From NCBI GenBank assembly GCA_964611645.1, contig CAZTAO010000022.1, forward strand, positions 7,977 to 71,976: a stretch of 64,000 nt of DNA. Direction: 5' to 3'. Shown piece by piece: positions 32,595-41,578 of the stretch. This DNA comes from CAZTAO01 sp964611645 (GTDB taxonomy: Bacteria > Armatimonadota > UBA5829). The notes below the pieces were generated by a model. The model was not told the origin of the DNA and ran no database searches. It saw only the letters and a list, made by a program, of their open reading frames with translations. The position numbers and the translations under genes are program-made. The first letter of the stretch is position 1. Each line of letters starts with the position of its first letter.

Positions 32595-33704
32595 GTGGGA
32601 CCCACGTTGCAAGCTGTTTCAAGTGGGTCATCGGAAGGACGGGCCGTTCTTGTGGCTGATCTATACATTATCGAACTAACCGGCGACAGCCGAGCGCGCG
32701 GCATTCAACACGGGAGCCAGCTTCGCGAACCTATTCAGAAAGCGGTGGACTTCTACCGCGCCTTCTTTGCGGAGCATGTCGGGCTGGATGCAGCGGATAT
32801 GCGGCGGAAGGCAAGCAGGTTCATGGAACCAACGGCCCGGGCATTCCCGGAACTCATGGCCGAGTATGAGGGAATCGCCGAGGGCTCCGGGCAGACCCTT
32901 GAGGACATACTGGCTTTGTCAGCGCGATACGAGATAACCTACGAATCTATAGCCCTGGGCGAGTGTTCCAATATATTCGTTGGCCCACAAAGGTCGAGTG
33001 ACGGCCACGTGCTCCTGGCCCAAAGTTGGGACTGGCGCCCCGAAGTAATGGATTTCCGCGCTGTCTTCACTGCCCGCTGCGATGATCTCCCAGACCACAT
33101 TATGGTCACGGAATGCGGCCAGCCGGGGAAGTACGGAGTGAACGAGCACGGCGTGGGGGTAGTCTCCGCCGGTCTTAGCTGCCAAAGCAATGCCTCCGTT
33201 GGCGATCAAATGTTCGTCACTCTGGGGCGGATGGTCCTGGCGCAGAAGAATGCCGTAGACGCTCGGGAGGCGATCAGGCAGAACCCACCGCAAGTCACCT
33301 GCAACATGCTTGCCGCCGATGCGGGTGGCCAAGGCGTCTACTATGAGGCCACACCCTCGGGACTGGTTAGCCGAGACCTGGGTCCAAACGACATCTACTG
33401 GCACACAAACCACTGCCGGATAGCGGATGAACCATCAAGCTTCGCGAACAGCGTGATCCGCGGCAGGCGATGGGACAAGTTACTGGCGGGCGCGGATAAC
33501 GTGGGGCACGAGTCGCTTCAGGGCTGGCTGGCCAACAGATCTGACGGCGACAACAGCATCTGTATGCTTCCGGTTCCGGCCAAATCCCAAGCTGCAAGCT
33601 GGCTTCAAACGCTTTGTTCTATCGTGATGGACCTGAACGCGAAAACGCTGTGGGTGAGCAACGGCCCCTCGTGCCGGAACCCATACCAGCAATTCCACCT
33701 GTAA
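32595..33704 (+). CDS. C45-family autoproteolytic acyltransferase/hydrolase
   Basis: A 369-residue Ntn-hydrolase of the acyl-CoA:isopenicillin N acyltransferase-like family (PF03417 type). These mature by cleavage before a nucleophilic Cys, here Cys124 in LGECSNIFVGP. Supporting blocks are RGIQHGSQLREPI, HVLLAQSWDW, MVTECGQPGKYGVNEHGVGV and YWHTNHC. The substrate may be an amide or acyl-peptide. The start is uncertain: GTG 32595 fits a leaderless transcript, while GTG 32652 gives a more family-like N-terminus. A fumarase alpha gene starts 14 bases after its stop. Confidence 0.85.
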   Translation: MGPTLQAVSSGSSEGRAVLVADLYIIELTGDSRARGIQHGSQLREPIQKAVDFYRAFFAEHVGLDAADMRRKASRFMEPTARAFPELMAEYEGIAEGSGQTLEDILALSARYEITYESIALGECSNIFVGPQRSSDGHVLLAQSWDWRPEVMDFRAVFTARCDDLPDHIMVTECGQPGKYGVNEHGVGVVSAGLSCQSNASVGDQMFVTLGRMVLAQKNAVDAREAIRQNPPQVTCNMLAADAGGQGVYYEATPSGLVSRDLGPNDIYWHTNHCRIADEPSSFANSVIRGRRWDKLLAGADNVGHESLQGWLANRSDGDNSICMLPVPAKSQAASWLQTLCSIVMDLNAKTLWVSNGPSCRNPYQQFHL

Positions 33705-33718
33705 GAAAGAGCTTGAAT

Positions 33719-34570
33719 ATGCCGGAATACAGAGAAATCGATGTAGCGCAGGTGATCCCCAAACTAGCCGAAGGCTTCCGCGACGCCTGCAACAACATGA
33801 GCCAGGACGTCACTTCCGCGCTGGAGCAGGCCCGGGAAACGGAAGTCTCTCCAACGGGCGTACACGTTCTGGATCAGTTGCTCAAGAACGCGGACATGGC
33901 CCGTGAAGACCAGGTGACCTACTGTCACGACACCGGCATCGCAGTGTTGTTTGTTGAGGTCGGGCAGGATGTTCGCCTTACGGGCGGCTCTCTGACCGAA
34001 GCGCTCAATGAGGGCGTCCGGCAGGGGTACGTGGGCGGCTACCTGCGGGCGTCGGTTGTGAAGGACCCGCTGGACCGCGTTAACACCAGCGATAACACCC
34101 CCGCCCTGATTCACTACTCCATCGTGCCGGGTGATAAGATTACCATCCACCTGAACGCCAAGGGCGGCGGATCTGAGATGAAGAGCAGGCTCCGAATGCT
34201 CAAGCCATCCGAGGGCATTGAAGGAGTCAAGGACTTTGTGGTGGAGACCGTGTCCCTGGCCGGAGCCAGCCCATGCCCGCCGACTGTGTTGGGTATCGGC
34301 GTTGGCGGGTCGTTCGATTATTGCGCCTATCTGGCAAAGAAGTCGCTGATTAGGGAAGTGGGGTCGGTGAACCCGAATCCAAGGTTGGCTGCTTTGGAGG
34401 ACGAACTCCAGGATCGCTGCAACAAGCTGGGCATCGGCCCGCAGGGAATGGGCGGAATCAACACGGTGATGGACGTGTTCATCGAGGTATGGCCTTGCCA
34501 CATCACATCTCTTCCCGTCGCAGTCAATATGCAGTGCTTCGCGCACCGCCGCCGCACTATCGTGATCTGA
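33719..34570 (+). CDS. Fe-S (class I) fumarate hydratase, alpha subunit
   Basis: A 283-residue protein matching the N-terminal catalytic half of class I fumarases and tartrate dehydratase alpha. Cysteines for the [4Fe-4S] cluster are Cys69 (VTYCHDTG), Cys186 (GASPCPPTVLGIG) and a third near the C-terminus (NMQCFAHR). NTSDNTPALIHY and KGGGSEMKS are family marks. In the TCA cycle it hydrates fumarate to malate, acting with the next gene product. GAAAGAG lies about ten bases before the ATG. The frame is open further upstream into the hydrolase gene, but homology starts here. Class I hydro-lyases on tartrate or mesaconate are hard to exclude. Confidence 0.92.
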   Translation: MPEYREIDVAQVIPKLAEGFRDACNNMSQDVTSALEQARETEVSPTGVHVLDQLLKNADMAREDQVTYCHDTGIAVLFVEVGQDVRLTGGSLTEALNEGVRQGYVGGYLRASVVKDPLDRVNTSDNTPALIHYSIVPGDKITIHLNAKGGGSEMKSRLRMLKPSEGIEGVKDFVVETVSLAGASPCPPTVLGIGVGGSFDYCAYLAKKSLIREVGSVNPNPRLAALEDELQDRCNKLGIGPQGMGGINTVMDVFIEVWPCHITSLPVAVNMQCFAHRRRTIVI

Positions 34571-34581
34571 AGCAGGTAACA

Positions 34582-35157
34582 ATGCAAGAACTGACACCTC
34601 CAAAGCACATAACGACCCCTCTGACCGATGAAGTCATAGCGGGCCTGCGAGCAGGCGACCGGGTGCTCATCAGCGGCGAGTTGATAACCGCGCGAGATGC
34701 CGCCCACCGCAGGTTCATAGAACTCATCAGGCAGGGCAAACCGCTGCCCTTTGACCCTCGAGGCCGGATAGTCTACTATGTAGGCCCCGCTCCGGCGCGC
34801 CCCGGCTGGCTTATGGGTCCGGCCGGACCAACAACCTCCGAGCGAATGGATGCCTTCACTCCTGAACTGCTTGCGCAGGGTCTTAAGGGGATGGTCGGCA
34901 AAGGCAACCGCAGCCCGGAAGTCCGCGAAGCGATCCGGAAGTATCGGTGCGTCTATCTGGTTCCCGTGGCCGGGACCAGCGTAATGCTCACAAAGTGCGT
35001 TCGGTCGGTCGAGACGATCTGCTACGAGGACCTGGAGACCGAAGCCGTGCGACGTTTGATTGTGGAGGAATTCCCTGCGGTAGTCGCTAACGATATGTAC
35101 GGAGCCGACCTATACGAGATAGCGCGAGAGCGTTATTGTGAGTCTTGCAAGGAGTGA
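34582..35157 (+). CDS. Fe-S (class I) fumarate hydratase, beta subunit
   Basis: A 191-residue partner of the preceding alpha subunit, equivalent to the C-terminal domain of single-chain class I fumarases. Motifs are LRAGDRVLISGELITARDAAHRR, IVYYVGPAPARPG, GPTTSERMDAFTPELLAQG, MVGKGNRS and FPAVVANDMYGADLYE. It shares the operon with only 11 bases between genes. The split into two subunits is usual in many anaerobes and thermophiles. Confidence 0.92.
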   Translation: MQELTPPKHITTPLTDEVIAGLRAGDRVLISGELITARDAAHRRFIELIRQGKPLPFDPRGRIVYYVGPAPARPGWLMGPAGPTTSERMDAFTPELLAQGLKGMVGKGNRSPEVREAIRKYRCVYLVPVAGTSVMLTKCVRSVETICYEDLETEAVRRLIVEEFPAVVANDMYGADLYEIARERYCESCKE

Positions 35158-35163
35158 GATTGT

Positions 35164-36315
35164 ATGCTGCTAAAAGGTGGAAAAGTTCTTCTCCCCAGTG
35201 GGGAATTGCGCGAATGTGAGGTGGCTGTTGATTCCGGCGTGATCAGCGCGATCGGCGAGAGTGTTGGCGCGGGGAAATCGCTGGACTTGGACGGCGCGTA
35301 TGTGATCCCAGGTCTTATAGATATTCATACGCATGGCATCGGCTTCAACTTTATCGGGGAGTGTTCGCTTGGGGACTATGCCGAGTTGGAAGCGGAGAAC
35401 GGCGCGACATCCGTGTTCGCCACGCTCTTCGATTCGCCGGACAACATCGAGGCGGCGCTCATAAGGTATGTGAAGGACCTGGAATCGTCGCCGAGGCTGG
35501 CGAAGCAGATACCGGGGTTCCGGCTGGAATCTCCTTACCTGGCGAGGACCGGCGCGGGGCAGTCCAAGCACCTTGCGCCGATCACCCAGGAGACCACCGA
35601 CAGGCTGCTCAAAGCCGGGCAGGGCCACATCAAGATATGGGACATCTCTCCGGAGCTGGAGGGCGCGCCGGATGCGATAAGCTACCTGACGCGTAGCGGC
35701 GTGCTCTGCACCATGGCGCACACGCAGGCATCCATACCGCAGGCGAAGCTGGCCGTGGATGCGGGGATGGCATCGGTAACGCACTTGTTCGACACTTTTG
35801 TTGTGCCTGAAATGATCGATCCGGGAGTCTACCCGGCCGGGCTGATCGATTACCTGCTTGTCGAGGACAGGCTGGTCTGCGAGATTGTGGCAGACGGTAC
35901 GCACGTGCATCCGCTCCTGGTGCAGCAAGCGCTCCGATGCAAGTCCACCTGGCGGATCGCGTTTGTGACCGACAGCAATCTGGGCGCGGGCCTGCCATCC
36001 GGCAGGTATAACATCGCGGACTGGGGCGAGGCAGAGGTCAACGGCAGCAACAACGGCGTGAGGCTGGTAGCGCGGGATATGGGCCTTGCAGGCAGCGCAC
36101 TTACCCCGATAGGCGCGTTCCGCAACGCCGTGCGGATGTTCGGGCTGTCGTTCGGCGAGGCGGCAAGAGTGTGTTGCGAAACACCGGCAAGGCTGCTGGG
36201 GCTGAACAAGGGAGCGATCTCGGTAGGCAAAGACGCCGACCTGACGGTGCTGGATGAAAACCTGGAAGTAGTCTATACAATAGCAGGAGGTGAGGTCATA
36301 TACAAGCGTGACTAG
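35164..36315 (+). CDS. nagA: N-acetylglucosamine-6-phosphate deacetylase-like amidohydrolase
   Basis: A 383-residue amidohydrolase. NagA removes acetate from GlcNAc-6-P during amino-sugar recycling. Motifs are the HxH of GLIDIHTHG (His55, His57), FRLESPYLA with the metal-site Glu, MAHTQAS, SVTHLFDTF, VADGTHVHPLL, FVTDSN with the catalytic Asp, and LAGSALTPIGAF. The C-terminal beta-domain ends GKDADLTVLDENLEV. The usual LEGPF is LESPY here, so substrate preference may differ. It follows the fumarase beta gene by six bases. No nagB is visible in the window. Confidence 0.85.
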   Translation: MLLKGGKVLLPSGELRECEVAVDSGVISAIGESVGAGKSLDLDGAYVIPGLIDIHTHGIGFNFIGECSLGDYAELEAENGATSVFATLFDSPDNIEAALIRYVKDLESSPRLAKQIPGFRLESPYLARTGAGQSKHLAPITQETTDRLLKAGQGHIKIWDISPELEGAPDAISYLTRSGVLCTMAHTQASIPQAKLAVDAGMASVTHLFDTFVVPEMIDPGVYPAGLIDYLLVEDRLVCEIVADGTHVHPLLVQQALRCKSTWRIAFVTDSNLGAGLPSGRYNIADWGEAEVNGSNNGVRLVARDMGLAGSALTPIGAFRNAVRMFGLSFGEAARVCCETPARLLGLNKGAISVGKDADLTVLDENLEVVYTIAGGEVIYKRD

Positions 36316-36407
36316 GGCAATATTAGCGAGGCAATATGGAGTGTTTAGTAACGTCTAGTGCAAGTGGCTGATATACGAGCCAAGTCAGACAGAGAGAGGT
36401 GAATGAG

Positions 36408-37496
36408 TTGAGGCTTTGGATTCTTCTTGTATGTGCTGTTTTAGTTGGTCTTGCCGCAGGCTGCGGAGGTGGCGGAGGCGGAGGAGCCGAGTCACCCGCT
36501 GAACTTGCAAAGGATGCTGCCAGTGGGATAACCATTTCGGGACTGCCAAGCGCGGTTCCCGCAGGGGTCACTCTGACGGTTGCCGGTGTAGCTCCCGCGA
36601 CCATCACTGCTCCCGCGCCTACGGGCTGGGAGCTTGTCGCTGCCGCCGCTTGTGGGCCTACCGGCACGACGTTTACTTCACCTGTGACTATCAAGTTCCC
36701 GGTAGCAACTGGGTTGGTTGCCGGAGAGCCAGTGAAGCTGTACGAGCTTAATGCTGCCGGTACTGCCTGGGGCGCGACCGGAGTCGCGGCGACTGTGGCG
36801 GCAGATGCCAAGAGCGCTTCCGGCGCAGTGGGACACTTCAGCAAGTGGGGGCTCTTCAAAGAGAAGGGCATTTCTCTGCCGGACGCCAATATATTCATGT
36901 TCGTCAGCGGCGAAGTCCTGCCGGGCGGCGCTCCGCCTGACATGACCTACCAGGGCTCGACCCAGGAACTCCGGTTCCCGCATGCAGCGGCATTTGCTCT
37001 GCCTTCCGGAACCTCATACGGCGGCCTTACAAAAGCGCCGTTTGTTGCCTATGCACGGCCCGACTACACCGCCGCGGCAACAGCCGGCAAGGTGCTGGTT
37101 GTGCGGGCGAACGTACCGGGCGTAAACGCGGTCAAGTACTACAAGATGGTTGTGCTGACTGCCAGCGCATCGGCAGTCACGTTCAAGTATGCCCAGATCG
37201 ACGATCTGCCGGTCGGCGGGTGGTTGGGCAGGTGGGAATACACAGGTTCCAACAGCGTGGGCGTTCTTCCGGGTGCGATGATTGACATCACCCTCGGCAG
37301 CACGATGTATGCCATCGATGGCAACTGGACCGACGCCAGCCATTTCGCCGGCACATTTACTACCTGGCCTGGTGGCACGCCTGTAAAGGGCGCTTTCCAG
37401 GCCACCCTCACGCTGGTCGGCGGGAAGCTCAACATTAGCTGGACAGCGGCTGCACCGATGGGCAATGGTTCGCTCACAGGCGGAACAAAGGCCTAG
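36408..37496 (+). CDS. Predicted lipoprotein, function unknown
   Basis: About 362 residues. I choose the TTG at 36408, with AGAGGT seven bases upstream and the signal MRLWILLVCAVLVGLAAGC following; a GTG three codons earlier is possible. The lipobox Cys is followed by a run of Gly, a typical exported spacer. Residues about 40-155 resemble a ZU5-like beta-domain (VTIKFPVATGL..PVKLYELN, GHFSKWGLF). The rest is a beta-rich Gly/Thr/Ala region of unknown type (GRWEYTGSNSVGVLPG). It is a single-gene unit ended by a strong hairpin. Confidence 0.75.
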   Translation: MRLWILLVCAVLVGLAAGCGGGGGGGAESPAELAKDAASGITISGLPSAVPAGVTLTVAGVAPATITAPAPTGWELVAAAACGPTGTTFTSPVTIKFPVATGLVAGEPVKLYELNAAGTAWGATGVAATVAADAKSASGAVGHFSKWGLFKEKGISLPDANIFMFVSGEVLPGGAPPDMTYQGSTQELRFPHAAAFALPSGTSYGGLTKAPFVAYARPDYTAAATAGKVLVVRANVPGVNAVKYYKMVVLTASASAVTFKYAQIDDLPVGGWLGRWEYTGSNSVGVLPGAMIDITLGSTMYAIDGNWTDASHFAGTFTTWPGGTPVKGAFQATLTLVGGKLNISWTAAAPMGNGSLTGGTKA

Positions 37497-37526
37497 GTTA
37501 CCGCGCATATCAGCAACAGGCAATAT

Positions 37527-37558
37527 GGGCCGCTCGGAAGTCACCTTCCGGGCGGCCC
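37527..37558 (+). terminator. Strong hairpin after the lipoprotein gene
   Basis: A 14-bp stem GGGCCGCTCGGAAG/CTTCCGGGCGGCCC with one G-U type pair and a TCAC loop, 30 bases after the stop. Few T residues follow. Confidence 0.7.
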
Positions 37559-37699
37559 TGGCTGTTGGATACCGCCGTCTCGCAGTCCGAACGGGGCTCT
37601 GCCTGCGTATGGATGTTCCGGGTTACTGGCTCGTTTGCATCAATTCCCCATGCACGGTAGAATAGGCTGGCTAGACTGCTGCTTGAGGGACGGGCCAAT

Positions 37700-39049
37700 T
37701 TGCGCCGTTTATTCTCCAACAACCTGCTGACCTTGGGCCTTCTGCTGCTGTGCGCGGCGGTGAGGGTGGTTGTGCTTGTCTACTATCCGCTGCAGCGCTT
37801 CCCCGACTCCGGCGGCTACACCGAGATGGCCCAGTGGATCGGTAACCTGGACTTCACTCAATACCTGGGCAAGCGCGCGCCGGGCTATCCGCTGTTCCTG
37901 CTTATGGGTGGAAGCGATCTTGGGGTGCACTTACTGCAGTCCATTCTTGGGATCGCGATAACGCTGCTGCTGTATTCTCTCACAATCCGCCAGACCGGGA
38001 GCAGGGCCGCTGCGTTTCTTGTGGCGGTGTGCTACACCATCAGGCCGAACCTTATCCAGTATGAGTCCTATGTGCTCACGGAGACGCTGTCTGTGCTGCT
38101 GCTGGTGCTGTCGTTCTGGCTGTATGACCGGGTCAGGGCGGGCGGTCGCTATCCGGGGCCGACTCTTCTCGCTCTGGGACTGGTGACCGGGCTGGCGGCG
38201 CTGACGAGGCCTATGTTCGCGATTCTCCTGCCGATATACTTGTGCCTGCTCATACGCCATCGGCTGTTCGCCAAGCGGGCTGAGGCCCTTGACCCCGCGC
38301 TGAGGCCTGGGGCAACCGGTTCCACCATAGCGCTGTTCGGGGCCGTCAGCTTCATCCTGATAACGGGTTGGTGCGCGGTGAACCTGATCGCGCTGGACTA
38401 CTTCGGCCTGACGACATTCGCAGGCCTCAACCTGACCAACCACAGCGGAGGGTTCATCGAGAAAGCTCCCGAGAAGTGGGGAGTGATCCGCGACATCTAC
38501 CTCAAGCATCGTGAGCAGCAGGTGGCCCGGACCGGCACCCACGCGATGACCATCTTCTCTTCGGCTGACGAGATGGAAGAGGCGACCGGGTATGGGTTCG
38601 TGCGGCTTTCAAAGGAACTCACCTCGATGTCGTTATATCTCTTCATCCACTACCCCCAGCGGTATCTGATGTCTGTAGGGAAGTCCTGGCTGCGGTTCTG
38701 GATACCCGGGGAACCGAGGCACATTCGGATGCTGATGACCGGCGAGGGGAAGCCATATATGTGGGCAAGAGTGGTGGAGATGCCGATCTTCGGGGTGGTG
38801 AACGCGCTGTTCCTGGTGCTGGTAGCTGCCGAGGGCATCAGCCTGGTCCGGCGAAAGAGGCGCCTTGCTCCGGGGCTGGACGGCGCGGCTGTGGCGGTGA
38901 TCCTGGCGGGGTCGGTTGTTCAGGCGATGGTGGAGTATGGCGAAAACTTCCGCTACGCGGTCCCGTTCAACCCGCTGATGGTGTATGTGGTGGTGTGCTA
39001 CTTGTGGGCGAGGTTTGGCAGGGGCGGAGCGGGTGAGGTGAAGACTTGA
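37700..39049 (+). CDS. GT-C fold membrane glycosyltransferase (ArnT/PMT-like)
   Basis: A 449-residue protein with about ten to twelve helices. The first extracytoplasmic loop shows the acidic GT-C catalytic position (FPDSGGY, Asp36), followed by RAPGYPLFLLMGG. VLTETLSVLLLVLSF and ALTRPMFAILLPIY are typical of family 39-like mannosyltransferases that use polyprenyl-phosphate sugars. The acceptor is unknown. The start is a TTG with GAGGG about 11 bases upstream. A TAGAAT -10-like box lies near 37658. Its stop overlaps the start of a DNA methyltransferase gene by one base. Confidence 0.82.
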   Translation: MRRLFSNNLLTLGLLLLCAAVRVVVLVYYPLQRFPDSGGYTEMAQWIGNLDFTQYLGKRAPGYPLFLLMGGSDLGVHLLQSILGIAITLLLYSLTIRQTGSRAAAFLVAVCYTIRPNLIQYESYVLTETLSVLLLVLSFWLYDRVRAGGRYPGPTLLALGLVTGLAALTRPMFAILLPIYLCLLIRHRLFAKRAEALDPALRPGATGSTIALFGAVSFILITGWCAVNLIALDYFGLTTFAGLNLTNHSGGFIEKAPEKWGVIRDIYLKHREQQVARTGTHAMTIFSSADEMEEATGYGFVRLSKELTSMSLYLFIHYPQRYLMSVGKSWLRFWIPGEPRHIRMLMTGEGKPYMWARVVEMPIFGVVNALFLVLVAAEGISLVRRKRRLAPGLDGAAVAVILAGSVVQAMVEYGENFRYAVPFNPLMVYVVVCYLWARFGRGGAGEVKT

Positions 39050-40104
39050 TGCTGGGGAAGTCCAGACTGGTGTCCGAAGTAGAGCATCTGGTCGCGCCGG
39101 ATGGCTCCATGGACCAGCGCAGGGAAGGCCTGCTGTCACTGATCGACCGAATCCAGGCTAGCGACCCCGCGCTTGGCCCGGAGGAACTGTCTGATGAGCT
39201 CAGGATCTCTGTTGAGAGCATCGTCGAGGATCTCCGACAGGCTGCCGATTCCCATACCCTCCAGCGCTGTGATTATTACCTGCAGCGGCTCCTGAAGGGG
39301 ATCTCGCAGGTCAAGACCAACTCAGCCAACGACATCAACCTCTACCGCTGGAAGGACTACCCGGACATCATCACAGACAGCCTGTGGCAGGAAGATACCC
39401 GCGACAAGACCGGGGTCCACAGCGCCAAGTATTGGGGAAACTTCATCCCGCAGATTCCTAACCAGATGATCCGGCGGTTCACCAAACCGGGCGACTGGGT
39501 GCTGGATACTTTCGCCGGGCTTGGGACAACCCTTATCGAAGCCAAAAGGCTGGGCCGCAACTGCATCGGGATCGAGCTTCAGGAGAGTGTGGCGGAGGAA
39601 GCGTGGGCGCTGGTAGACTCCGAGCCAGACCCACACGGCATCAACTGGCACATAGAGGCTGGCGATTCCACTCAGGTCGACTATCCCGCGCTGCTGGCCA
39701 GACAAGGCTGCAAGTCTGTGCAACTGGCGATAATGCACCCGCCGTACGCCGACATAATCAAGTTCAGCGATGACCCCAGGGACCTCTCCAACTGCGAGTC
39801 GGTCGATGCTTTCCTGGCGGGGCTTTCAAAGGTGGCGGAGAAGTCGCTGGAGGTCCTTGCTCCGGGCGGCCACGCGGTGCTGGTGATCGGCGACAAATAC
39901 GCAGGCAGCGAATGGATCCCGCTGGGTTTCCAGGCGATGAACGAGTTCCTGAGGTTGGGCTACAAGCTCAAGAGCATCATAGTAAAGAACTTCGACAAAA
40001 CCGCCGGCAAGCGCAAACAGGAAGAACTATGGCGATACCGAGCGCTGCAGGGCGGGTATTACTTGTTCAAGCACGAGTACATTTTTCTGTTCAGGAAAGA
40101 CTAA
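39049..40104 (+). CDS. DNA methyltransferase (N4-cytosine/N6-adenine type)
   Basis: A 351-residue amino-methyltransferase. SAM-binding motif I is LDTFAGLGTTLIEAKRLGR (Asp153 onward), motif IV is HPPY (230-233) in LAIMHPPYADIIKF, and a motif near AVLVIGDKYAG follows. Residues 1-100 are an N-terminal helical region, perhaps for target recognition. Motif I comes before motif IV with the catalytic part central, a beta or gamma-like order. No restriction endonuclease is adjacent, so it is an orphan enzyme. Its ATG overlaps the stop of the glycosyltransferase gene and has GAGG upstream. Confidence 0.85.
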   Translation: MLGKSRLVSEVEHLVAPDGSMDQRREGLLSLIDRIQASDPALGPEELSDELRISVESIVEDLRQAADSHTLQRCDYYLQRLLKGISQVKTNSANDINLYRWKDYPDIITDSLWQEDTRDKTGVHSAKYWGNFIPQIPNQMIRRFTKPGDWVLDTFAGLGTTLIEAKRLGRNCIGIELQESVAEEAWALVDSEPDPHGINWHIEAGDSTQVDYPALLARQGCKSVQLAIMHPPYADIIKFSDDPRDLSNCESVDAFLAGLSKVAEKSLEVLAPGGHAVLVIGDKYAGSEWIPLGFQAMNEFLRLGYKLKSIIVKNFDKTAGKRKQEELWRYRALQGGYYLFKHEYIFLFRKD

Positions 40105-40105
40105 C

Positions 40106-40128
40106 GGGCAGGCACGGAGGCCTGCCCC
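40106..40128. terminator. GGGCAGGC hairpin between convergent genes
   Basis: GGGCAGGC and GCCTGCCC pair around ACGGAG, directly after the methyltransferase stop and before the convergent gene. It is possibly a bidirectional terminator or a REP-like element. Confidence 0.55.
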
Positions 40129-40140
40129 TACGGTGCTTGT

Positions 40141-41421
40141 TTACTTCCCCACCATTCGAAACAGCCTGCCGTCTCCGGGTTCCAGGTCGACGTTTACTGG
40201 TTGGCCGTTCTTTGATACCCAGTATCTCACCCATTTCCGGGTCTTGCGGTTGAATTCCTTGAGAGCGGTAATGCTGCTGTCCAGGGTTATCTGGACCTTG
40301 GTGGGGTTCTTGTAGTCGCGGCTGACTACCATGAATGTGTCTGTCTCGGACTTCTGGGCAAATAGGCCGAGAACGCAGGGCGTCTTGCCTGATGCCTGAA
40401 CTATGCAGTCACCCGGTATAGCCCGGCCACCCGATGGGACATCCATGGTGTGGTAGACTCCGGTGCTTGTCAGCTTCATCAGTTCCGGCCCCAGGATGTT
40501 CATCTCTTTGTTCAACGCGGCAACGTCCAGGGCGAGGGGAGTCCGGACATTGTCCTGATACAGCCCGCCCTGGGACTTCGGGCCGTTGTAGGTGAAGTAG
40601 GAGATGCCGCGGCCCCCGTAGGCCATCGTGGTATAGACCAGGAACCGCATCTCGTCCTTGTTGGGCAGTCTCCAGCCCTCGCAGTAGGTGCCGGACTGGA
40701 CAGTGTTCACAAACGGGATCTTCGCTTGCAGCGCGGCTTCGCGGATCAGTTCGAGGTTGAGGAAATACTGTGTGCCGTCGCTGCCTGTGTAGAAGTGGTA
40801 GTGGTCGTAGCAGATAAACTCCGGCTTCACCACCTCTATGTACTTCTTCAGATACTCCCGGTAAGCCGCCACGGTCTGCTGAGTGGCTGCGTCTCTCGCG
40901 CCTGCCACAAACACCTCATCGCCGGAGTCCGACCTCTTCCTGATCTCGTCCGCCGAGACATTGAGCTGCTCCAGCGACGCGTATGTCGGGTAGAGGTTGA
41001 TGAAAGCCAGGTGGTTGGGGTCGCGCTGGCGCAGATACTCCACAAACCTGCCCCATGCAGCAAACGCAGTCACCCCAGGCTCGTCGACCACATAGTACGC
41101 GCCCATACCCGGCTGGTTCTTCACGCGGTCGATCAGAGCGTCGAGCTTTGCCTTCTTCTCGGGGTCGTCCAAGACTTTCGGGTCCAGCAGCAGTTCATGC
41201 CATATCATCGCCTTGAGACCATTCTTGGCCACGACATCCAGGTTATCCGGCCCCCACCACGTGAGATTGTAACCCTCACCCTTGTAAGCCGCCTGCCCCG
41301 CGTCCGTGTAAGCAGCCGGCCCCCAGACAGTGATCATGAACTTGTCCTGCTTCCAGGCATGGGCAGGCAAGCAGCCCAGCAGCAGGATTGCGGCTAACAT
41401 GATGAATATGCACGTTCTCAT
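40141..41421 (-). CDS. Secreted TIM-barrel glycosidase-like protein
   Basis: A 426-residue exported protein with a signal peptide at about 1-22 (ending PAHA). The body reads like a beta/alpha barrel of the glycoside hydrolase clan A type. GAYYVVDEPG gives a possible acid Glu after strand 4, and PEFICYDHYHFYT, IPFVNTVQSGTYCEG and YGGRGISYFTYNG follow. A C-terminal beta-domain is seen from about residue 340 (FMVVSRDYKNPTKVQITLD). I cannot name the family. Its position upstream of two other glycosidase-like genes supports polysaccharide use. AGGAG precedes the ATG. Confidence 0.7.
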   Translation of the reverse strand: MRTCIFIMLAAILLLGCLPAHAWKQDKFMITVWGPAAYTDAGQAAYKGEGYNLTWWGPDNLDVVAKNGLKAMIWHELLLDPKVLDDPEKKAKLDALIDRVKNQPGMGAYYVVDEPGVTAFAAWGRFVEYLRQRDPNHLAFINLYPTYASLEQLNVSADEIRKRSDSGDEVFVAGARDAATQQTVAAYREYLKKYIEVVKPEFICYDHYHFYTGSDGTQYFLNLELIREAALQAKIPFVNTVQSGTYCEGWRLPNKDEMRFLVYTTMAYGGRGISYFTYNGPKSQGGLYQDNVRTPLALDVAALNKEMNILGPELMKLTSTGVYHTMDVPSGGRAIPGDCIVQASGKTPCVLGLFAQKSETDTFMVVSRDYKNPTKVQITLDSSITALKEFNRKTRKWVRYWVSKNGQPVNVDLEPGDGRLFRMVGK

Positions 41422-41448
41422 TGGATGTCTCCTATCTCAAGATAGCTG

Positions 41449-41545
41449 GTCATTCCGAGCCCGCGAGGAATCTGCTTATTTCTGCCATCAGACTATCAGA
41501 CTACCAGACAGGTTCGCAAGCAGATTCCTCGTTCCTCGGAATGAC
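41449..41545. repeat. Full family F inverted repeat
   Basis: GTCATTCCGAGCCCGCGAGG.. at the left pairs with ..GATTCCTCGTTCCTCGGAATGAC at the right, enclosing a short tract with GACTATCAGACTACCAGAC. A half-copy lies at 16504-16530. Confidence 0.85.
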
Positions 41546-41578
41546 ATAAGCGGCGGGCCTTACACTCCCGCCGAGTAC

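Noticed and set aside
40450..41397. Plus-strand frame of 315 codons over the secreted barrel protein
   Set aside because: Val/Leu/Arg-rich shadow; the minus-strand product has a signal peptide and a coherent fold.
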